Positions 16,943-25,789 of a stretch of DNA of 64,000 nucleotides are shown piece by piece; the first letter of the stretch is position 1; every line of letters starts with the position of its first letter. The notes under the pieces are model-generated. The model was not told where the DNA came from and made no database searches. It saw only the letters and a list, made by a program, of their open reading frames with translations. Both the position numbers and the translations under genes were made by a program. The stretch spans positions 1 to 64,000 of the forward strand of contig NZ_FQZO01000001.1 of NCBI RefSeq assembly GCF_900142075.1, read 5' to 3'. Source of the stretch: Clostridium amylolyticum. Lineage in GTDB: Bacteria > Bacillota > Clostridia > Clostridiales > Clostridiaceae.

Positions 16943-18484
16943 ATGAAAAGTAAAGTACCTGTTATCTCTGTAAGAGGAATAAGCAAAATTTTTGGAAAAG
17001 TAAAAGCATGTAATAATGTGAATATAGATATTTATCCTGGAGAAATACATGCCCTATTGGGAGAAAATGGAGCTGGAAAGAGTACTTTAATAAATATTCT
17101 ATCAGGGGTATATTCCCCTGATAGAGGTAATATTAAAGTGAAGGGTATGGAAAAAAGCTTTTCTTCTCCTAAGGATAGCACTCAATGTGGTATAGGTACT
17201 ATATATCAACATTTTAAGCTGGTAAATGCTCTTACAGCAAGAGAAAATATAATGTTAGGTCAAGAAAAAAAGATATTTATAAGCAGAAAACCCGTGGATG
17301 AGAAAGTAAAAGAAATATCTTTCAAGTATGGTATAGAGGTGGATTTAGATAAATATGTAGGTGATATGTCCGTAGGAGAAAAACAGAATCTGGAGATTTT
17401 AAAGGTACTTTATCGCGGGGCAGAAGTTCTTATATTGGATGAGCCCACAGCGGTGTTTACACCTCAAGAAACTGAAAAGCTATTTAACATAATGAAAAAA
17501 ATGAGGGAGCAAGGCTGCGGCATTATCTTTATCACTCACAAGATGGATGAAGTTATGGAAGTAAGCGATAAGATAACTGTACTTAGAAAAGGGGAAACCG
17601 TTGCTACTTTGCCAAAGTTTAAAACTAATGCTAAAGAGCTAACAGAACTTATGGTAGGTCGATCCATAGACCTTTCCATTAAAAAGATTGATAAGCTTCC
17701 AGGTAAAGAAGTATTGGAAATTAAAAATTTAAGAGCCCTAAACACAGATGGTATGGAGGCTGTTAAAAATATCTCCTTTAATGTTAAAGAAGGTGAAATA
17801 CTGGGCATTGCCGGTATTACAGGATGTGGGCAAAAAGAGCTTTGTGAAGCCTTAGCAGGCATTGGTAATGTATCCCAAGGGGAAATCATATTTAATGGAG
17901 AAAATTTAAAAGGAAAAAATCCAAGAGAATTTATTAAACGCGGCATAAGCATGAGCTTTATACCAGAAGACAGGTTAGGCATGGGGCTGGTAGCTTCCAT
18001 GAATATGGTAGATAATCTTATTTTAAAATCTTATCATACTCAAAAAGGACCTTTTATAAGCAAAAAGGCCGCAGTTAAAGATTCCTTAGAATTAATAGAT
18101 ACCTTAGAAATTAAAACTCCTGGAATAAATTATCCTATTAGATATCTTTCAGGAGGAAATATCCAAAAGATATTATTGGGGCGAGAGCTATCCTCAAGTC
18201 CAAAGGTTCTCATCATGGCCTATCCTGTAAGAGGATTAGATATAAATACCTGTTATAACATTTATGATCTTATAAACAAAGAAAAAGAAAAAGGTACTTC
18301 TATAATATTTGTAGGTGAAGATTTAGATGTACTTATGGAACTTTGCGACAGGATTATGGTTTTATGCCATGGAGAAATAAGTGGAATAATAGATGCACAG
18401 GAGGCTACCAGAGAAAAATTAGGACTTATGATGTTAGGCAATTCAAAAGAAAAGGGGGAGGAACTCCTTGTTAAGGCTAATTAA
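16943..18484 (+). CDS. Nucleoside ABC importer ATPase, two-domain (NupO/MglA type)
   Basis: This 513-residue protein has two ABC domains in tandem, as in sugar and nucleoside importers of the MglA/RbsA group. Domain 1 has Walker A GENGAGKST, signature MSVGEKQNLEIL and Walker B ILDEPT. Domain 2 has a degenerate Walker A (GITGCGQKEL) but a clear YLSGGNIQKILLGREL signature. This asymmetric pattern is normal for the family. It starts at ATG 16943 after TCTGGAGG, 15 bases from the binding-protein gene. Its end overlaps the first permease by 17 bases. It energises uptake of the ligand bound by the preceding lipoprotein. Confidence 0.92.
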   Translation: MKSKVPVISVRGISKIFGKVKACNNVNIDIYPGEIHALLGENGAGKSTLINILSGVYSPDRGNIKVKGMEKSFSSPKDSTQCGIGTIYQHFKLVNALTARENIMLGQEKKIFISRKPVDEKVKEISFKYGIEVDLDKYVGDMSVGEKQNLEILKVLYRGAEVLILDEPTAVFTPQETEKLFNIMKKMREQGCGIIFITHKMDEVMEVSDKITVLRKGETVATLPKFKTNAKELTELMVGRSIDLSIKKIDKLPGKEVLEIKNLRALNTDGMEAVKNISFNVKEGEILGIAGITGCGQKELCEALAGIGNVSQGEIIFNGENLKGKNPREFIKRGISMSFIPEDRLGMGLVASMNMVDNLILKSYHTQKGPFISKKAAVKDSLELIDTLEIKTPGINYPIRYLSGGNIQKILLGRELSSSPKVLIMAYPVRGLDINTCYNIYDLINKEKEKGTSIIFVGEDLDVLMELCDRIMVLCHGEISGIIDAQEATREKLGLMMLGNSKEKGEELLVKAN

Positions 18485-19526
18485 GAGAGCTGAAATAAGC
18501 AAAGGTATTAGAATAAAAGTAATAATTAGTGCAATTATGGTAGCATTATTACTATCTGGAATATTTATTGCAGCTTTAGGGTATAACCCTTTTTCTGTAT
18601 TTGCTTATATTCTAAAAGGGGCTTTTGGGTCATCTTATAGAATTAGACAAACCATAATAAAAGCAATACCATTGCTTATCACCGCCATTGGTATTTCCGT
18701 AGCTTTTAAGATGCAGTTTTGGAACATAGGAGGGGAAGGACAAATACTTATGGGAGCTTTTGGGGCTGCTCTTGTGGGGCTATTTGTAAAGGGACTTCCT
18801 AAACCTATATTATTTATGGTCATGTGCCTTTCAGCTATGATAATTGCAGGATTATATGCCCTTATATCCGGGGCTTTAAAGGTATACTTTAATGCCAATG
18901 AAACCATAGTAACACTTATGTTTAACTATATAGCATTAAAATTTATAACCTTTTTACAATATGGACCTTGGAGAGATAAAAAAGCTATGAACTTTCCTAA
19001 AATAGCGAGTTTTCCTAAGAATGCCATATTACCAAAAGTATTTAATATTCATATAGGTTGGATTATAGCAATTATAGTGGTAATAATTTTTTATTTATTT
19101 ATGAAAAAAAGCAAAATGGGTTATGAAATCTCTGTATTAGGTGAAAGTCATAACACTGCTAGATATGCTGGTATAAACATCAATAAAACCATTTTGAAAG
19201 CAGTGTTTATCAGTGGAATGTTATGTGGATTAACAGGATTTATACAAGCTTCAGCAGTAAGTCAAACCCTATCCATTGAGGTAGCTGGAGGAGTGGGGTA
19301 TACGGCCATAATCATAGCTTGGTTATCAAATTTAAATGCACCTATAGCAATGATAGTAGCATTTTTATTTGCAGGGCTATTAGAAGGTGGAGCCTACATA
19401 CAAACAGCTTTTGGAATATCTAGCTCAGCCTCATCCATTATTCAGGCTTTAATTTTATTTTGCGTATTGGGCAGCGATTTTTTCTTAAAGTATAAAATAA
19501 CTATTAGAAGTAAGGAGGTGGCATAG
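18468..19526 (+). CDS. Nucleoside ABC importer permease 1 (NupP-like)
   Basis: This inner-membrane permease of the BPD_transp_2 family has 352 aa and about nine to ten hydrophobic helices. The conserved WNIGGEGQILMGAF loop and the LGESHNTARYAGIN segment (the coupling-helix region) fit permeases of BMP-type nucleoside importers. The start is TTG 18468 after a strong GGGGGAGG and lies inside the end of the ATPase gene, an overlap typical of translational coupling. It would form a heterodimeric channel with the next gene product. Confidence 0.88.
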   Translation: MLRLIKRAEISKGIRIKVIISAIMVALLLSGIFIAALGYNPFSVFAYILKGAFGSSYRIRQTIIKAIPLLITAIGISVAFKMQFWNIGGEGQILMGAFGAALVGLFVKGLPKPILFMVMCLSAMIIAGLYALISGALKVYFNANETIVTLMFNYIALKFITFLQYGPWRDKKAMNFPKIASFPKNAILPKVFNIHIGWIIAIIVVIIFYLFMKKSKMGYEISVLGESHNTARYAGININKTILKAVFISGMLCGLTGFIQASAVSQTLSIEVAGGVGYTAIIIAWLSNLNAPIAMIVAFLFAGLLEGGAYIQTAFGISSSASSIIQALILFCVLGSDFFLKYKITIRSKEVA

Positions 19527-19527
19527 T

Positions 19528-20454
19528 ATGGATATAGCAGCTTTTTTACATGCTGCAGTTATAGCTGGAACACCTTTATTGCTTGCCACCTTAGGTGAAA
19601 TACTCACAGAAAGATCAGGTAACCTAAACCTGGGTGTGGAAGGTATGATGCTTATGGGAGCAGCTGCTGGTTTTTTAACCGGATTCTACACAAAAAGTGC
19701 TACCTTAGCCATATTAGGTGCAGCTTTATTTGGAGGCTTTGGAGCACTAATCTATGCCTTTTTAACCGTAAGTTTAAAGGCAAATCAAGTAGTAACTGGA
19801 TTAACTTTAACCATATTTGGAACAGGGATCTCCACAATGCTTGGACAAAAAGTTGTGGGAGAACCAGTACCTGATAGTATTAAAGCGGTATTTAGACCCA
19901 TAAGTATACCTATATTAGGAAAAATACCTTTTATAGGGGAAATAATCTTTAATCATGATATTATCATTTATATTTCTTTCATGTTAACTATTATTTTGGG
20001 GGTATATATATATAGAACGAGTTTAGGATTAAACTTAAGAGCTGTAGGAGAAAACCCATCCTCGGCGGATGCTGCAAGTATTAATGTACCATTATATAAG
20101 TACATTCATATAGTAATAGGTGGTATGCTTTGTGGACTGGCTGGAGCGTACTTATCATTAGTTTATGTACCTGCTTGGCAAGAAGGAGTTACCGCTGGGC
20201 GTGGATGGATTGCTGTGGCTTTAGTTATATTTGCAGGCTGGAATCCTTATAAGGCTTTTATAGGAGCCTATCTTTTTGGAGGACTGGATATATTGGGACT
20301 TAGATTAGCTAACCCAATTATTTCAAGATATATTTTAGATATGCTCCCTTATGCTACAACTATAGTGGTACTTGTAATATCTTCTATTAAAAAATCTAAA
20401 AAAGGTTTATCACCTGAAGCTTTAGGAAATGCATATTTTAGAGAAGAAAGATAA
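19528..20454 (+). CDS. Nucleoside ABC importer permease 2 (NupQ-like)
   Basis: This is the second BPD_transp_2 permease of the operon, 308 aa. It has the family's LTERSGNLNLGVEGMMLMGA near the N-terminus and AVGENPSSADAASINV in the coupling loop. The gene starts one base after the preceding stop codon, and its ribosome site TAAGGAGG lies within the end of the upstream gene. It is the last gene of the riboswitch operon; a strong terminator follows. It completes a canonical importer: binding lipoprotein, dual ATPase and two permeases. Confidence 0.88.
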   Translation: MDIAAFLHAAVIAGTPLLLATLGEILTERSGNLNLGVEGMMLMGAAAGFLTGFYTKSATLAILGAALFGGFGALIYAFLTVSLKANQVVTGLTLTIFGTGISTMLGQKVVGEPVPDSIKAVFRPISIPILGKIPFIGEIIFNHDIIIYISFMLTIILGVYIYRTSLGLNLRAVGENPSSADAASINVPLYKYIHIVIGGMLCGLAGAYLSLVYVPAWQEGVTAGRGWIAVALVIFAGWNPYKAFIGAYLFGGLDILGLRLANPIISRYILDMLPYATTIVVLVISSIKKSKKGLSPEALGNAYFREER

Positions 20455-20480
20455 AGTCTCATATAATATAATTATTTACT

Positions 20481-20523
20481 AAATTAACCATGGAAAATTA
20501 ATGTTCCATGGTTAATTTTTTTT
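20481..20523 (+). terminator. xpt-nucleoside importer operon terminator
   Basis: A perfect 15-bp stem (20481-20495 with 20504-20518) is followed by T. It closes the five-gene transcript. Confidence 0.88.
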
Positions 20524-20582
20524 GTAAAAAAGGAAATACTACTATAGATTACATAACTATTTTAGTTTAAGGAGGTCGCCAC

Positions 20583-23180
20583 ATGAAGGTTACTAATGCA
20601 GAAGAACTGATACAAAAGATTGAGGATATTAAAAGGGCTCAAAAAGAGTTTTCGTCCTTTAGTCAAGAAAAAGTTGATGAAATTTTTAGACAGGCTGCTA
20701 TAGCTGCTAATAACGCTAGGATAGACTTGGCAAAAATGGCGGTGGAAGAAACCGGTATGGGGATAGTAGAAGACAAGGTGATAAAAAATCACTTTGCTTC
20801 GGAGTATATTTATAATAAGTATAAGGAAGACAGAACCTGCGGTATCTTAGAAAAGGATGAAGCCTTTGGAATAATTAAAGTAGCAGAGCCTATAGGGGTA
20901 GTGGCAGCGATAATCCCTACTACAAACCCTACTTCTACAGCTATTTTTAAATCGCTTATAACTTTAAAGACTAGAAATGGTATTATATTTTCACCTCATC
21001 CAAGAGCTAAAAAATGTACTATTGCAGCTGCAAAAATAGTGCTGGATGCAGCTGTGAGGGCTGGAGCACCGGAAGGAATAATAGGTTGGATAGATGAGCC
21101 TTCCGTAGAATTATCTCAGTTGGTTATGAGAGAAGCGGATATAATATTAGCTACTGGAGGACCTGCTATGGTAAAGGCAGCCTATTCTTCAGGGAAGCCT
21201 GCCATAGGCGTAGGTGCAGGAAATACACCGGCCATTATAGATGAAACTGCTCATATAAAAATGGCTGTAAGTTCTATATTGCTTTCCAAAACCTTTGATA
21301 ATGGAGTTATCTGCGCTTCAGAACAGTCCTTAATAGTTATGGACAGCATATATGATGAGGTGAAGAAGGAATTAAAAGAAAGAGGAGCTTATATATTAAA
21401 TGAAGAGGAAACTCATAAGGTTAGAAAGATTATATTAAATGAAAAGGGTGGACTTAATTCCAATATAGTGGGTCAAAGCGCTTACAAAATAGCCGAAATG
21501 GCTGGAGTGAATATACCTGAAGAATCAAAGGTTTTAATAGGAGAAGTAGAGTCCGTGGAACTAGAAGAACCTTTCTCTCATGAAAAATTATCTCCAATAT
21601 TAGCCATATATAGAACTAGAACCTTTGATGAAGCTCTAGCAAAAGCAGCCAGGCTCATAGAATTAGGAGGATTTGGACACACTTCCGTGCTATATACCAA
21701 TGAACTAGCTTCTAAGGATAGAATAGATAAGTTTGGATCATTAATGAAAACAGCTCGTACAATAGTTAATATGCCTGCCTCTCATGGGGCTATAGGAGAT
21801 ATATATAACTTTAAACTGGCACCTTCTCTCACATTAGGCTGTGGTTCTTGGGGGGGGAACTCTGTTTCTGAAAATGTAGGACCAAAGCATCTCATGAACA
21901 TAAAACAAGTGGCTGAAAGGAGAGAAAATATGCTGTGGTTTAGAGTACCAGAAAAGATTTATTTTAAATATGGATCCCTTTCCGTAGCCTTAAGAGAATT
22001 AGGAGATATGGGCAAGAAAAGAGCTTTTATAGTTACAGATAAGGTATTATATGGCCTAGGTTATACAGATATAGTTACAAGAAATTTAGAAGAACAAAAT
22101 ATAGATTTTAAGGTATTCTTTGATGTAGAACCGGATCCTACCTTAGATACCGCAAGAAAAGGTGCTCTAGAAATGAAGAGCTTTAACCCTGATGTTATCA
22201 TAGCTGTAGGCGGAGGCTCTCCTATGGATGCTGCAAAGATAATGTGGGTTATTTATGAGCACCCAGAAGTAAGATTTGAAGATTTAGCTATGAGATTTTT
22301 AGATATAAGGAAAAGGGTTTATAAGTTCCCTACCATGGGAGAAAAAGCTATGCTCATAGCAGTACCTACCTCAGCTGGAACAGGCTCTGAGGTTACTCCC
22401 TTCGCTGTAATTACTGATGAAAAAACCAGTATAAAATACCCGCTGGCAGATTATGAGCTAACACCTGACATGGCTATAATAGACGCTGAGCTTATGATGA
22501 ATATGCCTAAAGGACTGACAGCAGCTTCCGGTATAGATGCACTTACTCATGCTATAGAAGCCTATGTATCAGTTTTAGCTTCAGAGTATACCAATGGATT
22601 AGCTTTAGAAGCGATTAGACTAATATTTAAATACCTTCCATTAGCCTATGAAGAAGGAAGCCATAATGTAAAAGCTAGGGAAAAAATGGCTCACGCTGCT
22701 ACCATGGCAGGCATGGCTTTTGCTAACTCATTTTTAGGAGTATGCCACTCTATGGCTCATAAGTTAGGCTCTGTGCATCATGTACCCCATGGAGTAGCCA
22801 ATGCATTACTTATTGATAAAGTAATAAGATTTAATGCTGTGGATAATCCTAGAAAGCAGGCAGCTTTTCCACAATATAAATATCCAAATGCAAAATGGAG
22901 ATATACCGTAATTGCTGATTATCTTCATCTAGGAGGAAACACTGCAGAAGAAAAGATAGAAAATTTAATTAATGCCATAGATGAACTGAAAGCTAAGGTA
23001 AAAATGCCAAAAACCATAGAAGAATTTGGAGTGCCAAAAGATAAATTCTACTCTAGTCTAGATGAGATGAGTGAACAGGCTTTTGACGACCAATGCACTG
23101 GCGCCAACCCAAGATACCCTCTTATCAGTGAAATAAAACAGATGTATATCAATGCTTATGAAGGAATTGATAAACAATAA
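20583..23180 (+). CDS. adhE: Bifunctional acetaldehyde-CoA/alcohol dehydrogenase AdhE
   Basis: AdhE reduces acetyl-CoA to ethanol in two NADH-dependent steps. The N-terminal half (about 1-440) is an acylating aldehyde dehydrogenase: NPTSTAIFKSL, GVGAGNTPAIID and the catalytic Cys in NGVICASEQS. The C-terminal half (about 455-865) is an iron-dependent alcohol dehydrogenase: GGGSPMDAAK for NAD binding, and ASGIDALTHAIEAYVS with HSMAHKLGSVHHVPHG for the metal ligands. Length 865 is standard, and such proteins form spirosomes. TTAAGGAGG precedes ATG 20583. It is a single-gene unit. No clear Rex operator was found in the 60 bases upstream. Confidence 0.96.
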   Translation: MKVTNAEELIQKIEDIKRAQKEFSSFSQEKVDEIFRQAAIAANNARIDLAKMAVEETGMGIVEDKVIKNHFASEYIYNKYKEDRTCGILEKDEAFGIIKVAEPIGVVAAIIPTTNPTSTAIFKSLITLKTRNGIIFSPHPRAKKCTIAAAKIVLDAAVRAGAPEGIIGWIDEPSVELSQLVMREADIILATGGPAMVKAAYSSGKPAIGVGAGNTPAIIDETAHIKMAVSSILLSKTFDNGVICASEQSLIVMDSIYDEVKKELKERGAYILNEEETHKVRKIILNEKGGLNSNIVGQSAYKIAEMAGVNIPEESKVLIGEVESVELEEPFSHEKLSPILAIYRTRTFDEALAKAARLIELGGFGHTSVLYTNELASKDRIDKFGSLMKTARTIVNMPASHGAIGDIYNFKLAPSLTLGCGSWGGNSVSENVGPKHLMNIKQVAERRENMLWFRVPEKIYFKYGSLSVALRELGDMGKKRAFIVTDKVLYGLGYTDIVTRNLEEQNIDFKVFFDVEPDPTLDTARKGALEMKSFNPDVIIAVGGGSPMDAAKIMWVIYEHPEVRFEDLAMRFLDIRKRVYKFPTMGEKAMLIAVPTSAGTGSEVTPFAVITDEKTSIKYPLADYELTPDMAIIDAELMMNMPKGLTAASGIDALTHAIEAYVSVLASEYTNGLALEAIRLIFKYLPLAYEEGSHNVKAREKMAHAATMAGMAFANSFLGVCHSMAHKLGSVHHVPHGVANALLIDKVIRFNAVDNPRKQAAFPQYKYPNAKWRYTVIADYLHLGGNTAEEKIENLINAIDELKAKVKMPKTIEEFGVPKDKFYSSLDEMSEQAFDDQCTGANPRYPLISEIKQMYINAYEGIDKQ

Positions 23181-23192
23181 AGTATATGATTC

Positions 23193-23235
23193 AATAAGTA
23201 AAGCCCTGATTTTATCAGGACTTTACTTATTTTGA
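23193..23235. terminator. Bidirectional terminator between adhE and the lipoprotein gene
   Basis: An 11-bp outer stem (23193-23203 with 23221-23231) and a 6-bp inner stem are separated by a single mismatch, with T-rich flank on the + side. It overlaps the stop of the convergent lipoprotein gene. Confidence 0.8.
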
Positions 23236-23648
23236 AATATTATATTCTTTAAATAGTTTGTCACATCTTCATCTAAATAATAATAATGCCTGTCTAGATA
23301 AATGGCTTTGCTCCAATCTTTATTTATCCAAATACCATAAATGCCTAGAGGTTTTTCTTTTTCATAAAATGTAATTTCATAATAATTGCTGTCATTCATC
23401 TCATAATTTGAACCATCAGTGCTTTTCTTTGAATCTTTAAAGGCTTTTTTAATTTTTTCTAATTCATTTGAATCTTTAATAAAGGTAATATTGATACCAG
23501 TAGCGGAATTATTTGTATCATTAAGCATAAGCTTCTGTATTCGAGCTTTATCTGCTTTAACATATAAATTGCTCTTTCCTGAAGTACATGCTATTAGAGA
23601 AACTAAAATCAAAAAAAGAAATGTAGAAAAGAAAATTATTTTTTTCAT
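23223..23648 (-). CDS. Putative lipoprotein of unknown function
   Basis: This 141-residue protein has an N-terminal signal sequence and a lipobox-like LIAC (Cys21), so it is probably anchored to the outer face of the membrane. The mature part is about 120 residues, Lys/Asp-rich, with alternating beta-like stretches (YYEITFYEKEKPLGIYGIWI). No recognised catalytic motif is visible. The pattern resembles small clostridial lipoproteins of the YhfM type, but I cannot place it in a family with confidence. AGAGGTG precedes the start. It is a single gene, convergent with adhE. Confidence 0.7.
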   Translation of the reverse strand: MKKIIFFSTFLFLILVSLIACTSGKSNLYVKADKARIQKLMLNDTNNSATGINITFIKDSNELEKIKKAFKDSKKSTDGSNYEMNDSNYYEITFYEKEKPLGIYGIWINKDWSKAIYLDRHYYYLDEDVTNYLKNIIFQNK

Positions 23649-23794
23649 AAAACACCTCTTTCATATTAATTTAAAGCTTTTAATCATTAGCTTTGCTGAT
23701 ATAACTAACAATTATATTTAATTTTATTATACCAAATATTTACTTAAAGTGTAGTATATACCTCATGATAATGGATTAAAATCTTCATAAAAAG

Positions 23795-23823
23795 TTGTCA
23801 AATTGTAATTCACAGTATATAAT
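23795..23823 (+). promoter_or_regulatory. Promoter of the preQ1 riboswitch-queT transcript
   Basis: TTGTCA (23795-23800) and TATAAT (23818-23823) with a 17-base spacer form a near-consensus sigma-A promoter just upstream of the riboswitch aptamer. Confidence 0.8.
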
Positions 23824-23843
23824 AATAAAGAAGTGAATAAACT

Positions 23844-23882
23844 AGACAGTTCGGAAGCCTCCTGTCTATAAATAAAACTACG
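23844..23882 (+). promoter_or_regulatory. preQ1-I riboswitch
   Basis: The short stem GACAG/CTGTC encloses TTCGGAAGCCTC and is followed by an A-rich tail TATAAATAAAACTACGG. That is the layout of the class I preQ1 aptamer (stem-loop plus A-rich tail folding into an H-type pseudoknot). It precedes a QueT transporter gene, the usual target. It begins 20 bases after the promoter's -10 box. Confidence 0.85.
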
Positions 23883-23923
23883 GCATGTTAATCTAAACAC
23901 GGATATTAGGTTTGTTTATCATG

Positions 23924-23948
23924 GCTGTCTTTATAAAGACAGCTTTTT
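23924..23948 (+). terminator. preQ1 leader terminator 1
   Basis: GCTGTCTTTATAAAGACAGC forms a self-complementary stem followed by five T, downstream of the preQ1 aptamer. It is the probable ligand-controlled terminator. Confidence 0.75.
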
Positions 23949-23973
23949 AATTCTCTGTGTTTTTAGCCGTAAG

Positions 23974-24002
23974 AGAGGTTTTTGGATACCTCTTTATTTT
24001 TT
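23974..24002 (+). terminator. preQ1 leader terminator 2
   Basis: AGAGGT (23974-23979) pairs with ACCTCT (23988-23993), followed by a T-rich run to 24002. It is a second terminator-like hairpin between the first one and the queT ribosome site. Confidence 0.65.
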
Positions 24003-24034
24003 TGCAAAAAATATTAAAAGGAAGTGATGTTATT

Positions 24035-24523
24035 ATGAAGAATAGGAGCGTTGACTTCGTAGCAAAAACAGCGGTGGTGGCAGCTCTTTATGCGGCTTTA
24101 ACCTATGCCTTTAGCTTTATGGCCTATGGGCCTGTGCAGTTTAGAGTGTCTGAGATCTTAACCTTTTTGGCATTTTTAGATCCTGCTTTTATACCAGGCT
24201 TGGTATTAGGCTGTATAGTTGCCAATATTATCAGCACTGTGGGACCTATTGATATGATAGTAGGAAGTGCTGCTACATTATTAGCGGTTTATCTTATGAG
24301 CAAGACAAAGAATTTATTTATTGCCTCTTTATGGCCAGCTATTATAAATGGTATTTTTATTGGAGCTATGCTTTACTATGTGGCTAATCTGCCTTTCCTT
24401 TATAGTGTTCTTTGGGTAGCCTTAGGTGAATTTGTGGTGGTTACCTTAGTAGGATATCCTATATTCAGATACCTAATTAAGAAAGAAAGTCATGTATTAG
24501 AAGTGATAAAAGTTAAAAAATAA
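24035..24523 (+). CDS. queT: QueT-family queuosine-precursor transporter (ECF S component)
   Basis: This small membrane protein (163 aa, about five to six hydrophobic helices) is of the QueT family, the substrate-specific component of an ECF transporter that imports queuosine precursors such as preQ1 or queuine. The start region VAKTAVVAALYAALTYAFSFMAYGPVQFRVSEIL and the LDPAFIPGLVLGCIVANI segment are typical. The start is ATG 24035 with AAAGGAAGTGATG upstream; the frame extends back to 23957 but without a ribosome site and through the terminator. Regulation by the preQ1 riboswitch supports the substrate. The ECF energising module must be encoded elsewhere. Confidence 0.92.
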   Translation: MKNRSVDFVAKTAVVAALYAALTYAFSFMAYGPVQFRVSEILTFLAFLDPAFIPGLVLGCIVANIISTVGPIDMIVGSAATLLAVYLMSKTKNLFIASLWPAIINGIFIGAMLYYVANLPFLYSVLWVALGEFVVVTLVGYPIFRYLIKKESHVLEVIKVKK

Positions 24524-24526
24524 TAT

Positions 24527-24566
24527 AAAATCAGCCTGCATTTAATAGGTGCAGGCTGATTTTATG
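24527..24566. terminator. Terminator between queT and the DtxR-family gene
   Basis: A perfect 14-bp inverted repeat (24527-24540 with 24550-24563) has AAAA on one side and TTTT on the other, suitable for both convergent transcripts. Confidence 0.85.
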
Positions 24567-24582
24567 TTTAGCATATAGTTAA

Positions 24583-25050
24583 TTAAGTTGTTCTTTTAAA
24601 ATTATAAAAGTCTTCTAAAATTGAAGGGTTAATGGATAAGAATTCTACTAGATCCTTTAGACAATGCAGGGTTTCGGAGTTTAGAGTATGTTCTATCTTT
24701 TCGGCCTCTGATAATATGTCTTCTTCATTTACTCCTATTAACTTTAAGAAGTTTTCTATGATATTATGTCGTTCTAACAAGGCCTTGCCTAGAAGTTTTC
24801 CTTCCTCTGTTAGCCTTAGAACGCCGTATTTTTCATAACTGATTAAATTTGCATCTGATAATTTCTGAACCATTTTTGTGCAGGAAGGAGGCTGTACATT
24901 AAGAGCCTCGGCTAACTCATTGACTCTTGCAAAATCTTGGTTTAGTGTTAATCTATAAATCATTTCAAGATAGTCTTCCATAGAGGGGGTAATTAAATTT
25001 AAATTCTTTTTAAAGTACTCAGTAAAGGTATAAAATGATCTGTCATCCAA
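24583..25050 (-). CDS. DtxR/MntR-family metal-dependent repressor
   Basis: This 155-residue transcription factor has a winged helix N-terminal domain (SMEDYLEMIYRL, then the recognition region VQPPSCTKMVQKLSDANLI and wing YGVLRLTEEGK). The C-terminal metal-binding/dimerisation domain has ERHNIIENFL and EAEKIEHTLN, the usual Glu/His metal ligands. It lacks a C-terminal SH3-like domain, as in MntR rather than DtxR proper, so manganese or iron is possible. The start is TTG 25050 with GGAGT six bases upstream. No target genes are adjacent. Confidence 0.85.
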   Translation of the reverse strand: MDDRSFYTFTEYFKKNLNLITPSMEDYLEMIYRLTLNQDFARVNELAEALNVQPPSCTKMVQKLSDANLISYEKYGVLRLTEEGKLLGKALLERHNIIENFLKLIGVNEEDILSEAEKIEHTLNSETLHCLKDLVEFLSINPSILEDFYNFKRTT

Positions 25051-25205
25051 AATGTTACTCCTATAATAGATTGTTATAAATAAATTATATGAAATTTATT
25101 CTAAATTTAATCAAAATCTCTCTTAAATATGGTAGATTTAAGATAAGGATATATGAAATAATATTAGGGTATATAATTTATAATTACATTATACAAGGAG
25201 GCATT

Positions 25206-25709
25206 ATGTTTGATTTAAGTATTTTTAAAGAAATGAGTCAAAAAGAAAAATATGAAAATATGCTTTTAATGCTTAAAGGAATTCTAGAAGGAGAAGAGGA
25301 TGTGGTTACTAATTTAAGTAATTCAACAGCTCTTATCAATGCTTTAACAGAAGATATAAGCTGGTGTGGCTTTTATATTATAAAAAATGGAGAATTAGTA
25401 CTAGGACCTTTTCAAGGGTTACCCGCTTGTACTCGTATTAAAATTGGGAAGGGAGTATGTGGTACTGCAGCAAAGGAAAAAGAAACTATACTAGTTAAGG
25501 ATGTAAACAGCTTTGAAGGACATATAGCCTGTGATGCTGCCTCCAACTCTGAGATTGTTATTCCTATTATTAAGGATGAAAAAGTTTATGGGGTTTTAGA
25601 TATTGATAGCACAAGCATAGCTAGGTTTCATGAAGAAGATAAGATATATCTAGAAAAAGCAGTAGATATTATAAATTCATATGTGGATTGGAATAAAATA
25701 AGCTATTAA
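25206..25709 (+). CDS. msrC: Free methionine-R-sulfoxide reductase (GAF domain)
   Basis: This cytosolic GAF-domain enzyme reduces free Met-R-sulfoxide. The three family cysteines are visible in the order expected of fRMsr: GLPACTRIKIGKGVCGTAA and, about 26 residues on, GHIACDAASNSEIVIPI. The protein is 167 aa. The start is ATG 25206, just after ACAAGGAGG. An upstream in-frame ATG at 25089 would add an AT-rich stretch without a ribosome site. It is a single gene, and complements the MsrB at 33573 that acts on protein-bound Met-R-sulfoxide. Confidence 0.92.
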   Translation: MFDLSIFKEMSQKEKYENMLLMLKGILEGEEDVVTNLSNSTALINALTEDISWCGFYIIKNGELVLGPFQGLPACTRIKIGKGVCGTAAKEKETILVKDVNSFEGHIACDAASNSEIVIPIIKDEKVYGVLDIDSTSIARFHEEDKIYLEKAVDIINSYVDWNKISY

Positions 25710-25753
25710 TATTATGATCAATAAAGAAAAACATTTAATTAGATATGAAAAAG

Positions 25754-25789
25754 GCCATGCAGAGTATAAGTCTGCATGGCTATTTTTTT
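25754..25789. terminator. Terminator between msrC and korB
   Basis: A perfect 10-bp stem, GCCATGCAGA (25754-25763) with TCTGCATGGC (25771-25780), has a T-run on the + side and AAAA on the other. It is probably used by both convergent units. Confidence 0.82.

Noticed and set aside
17536..18000. 154-codon frame antisense to the nucleoside importer ATPase
   Set aside because: The sense frame carries clear ABC motifs; the antisense frame has none.
20520..20582. Redox operator upstream of adhE
   Set aside because: No dyad matching Rex consensus was found in the short leader.
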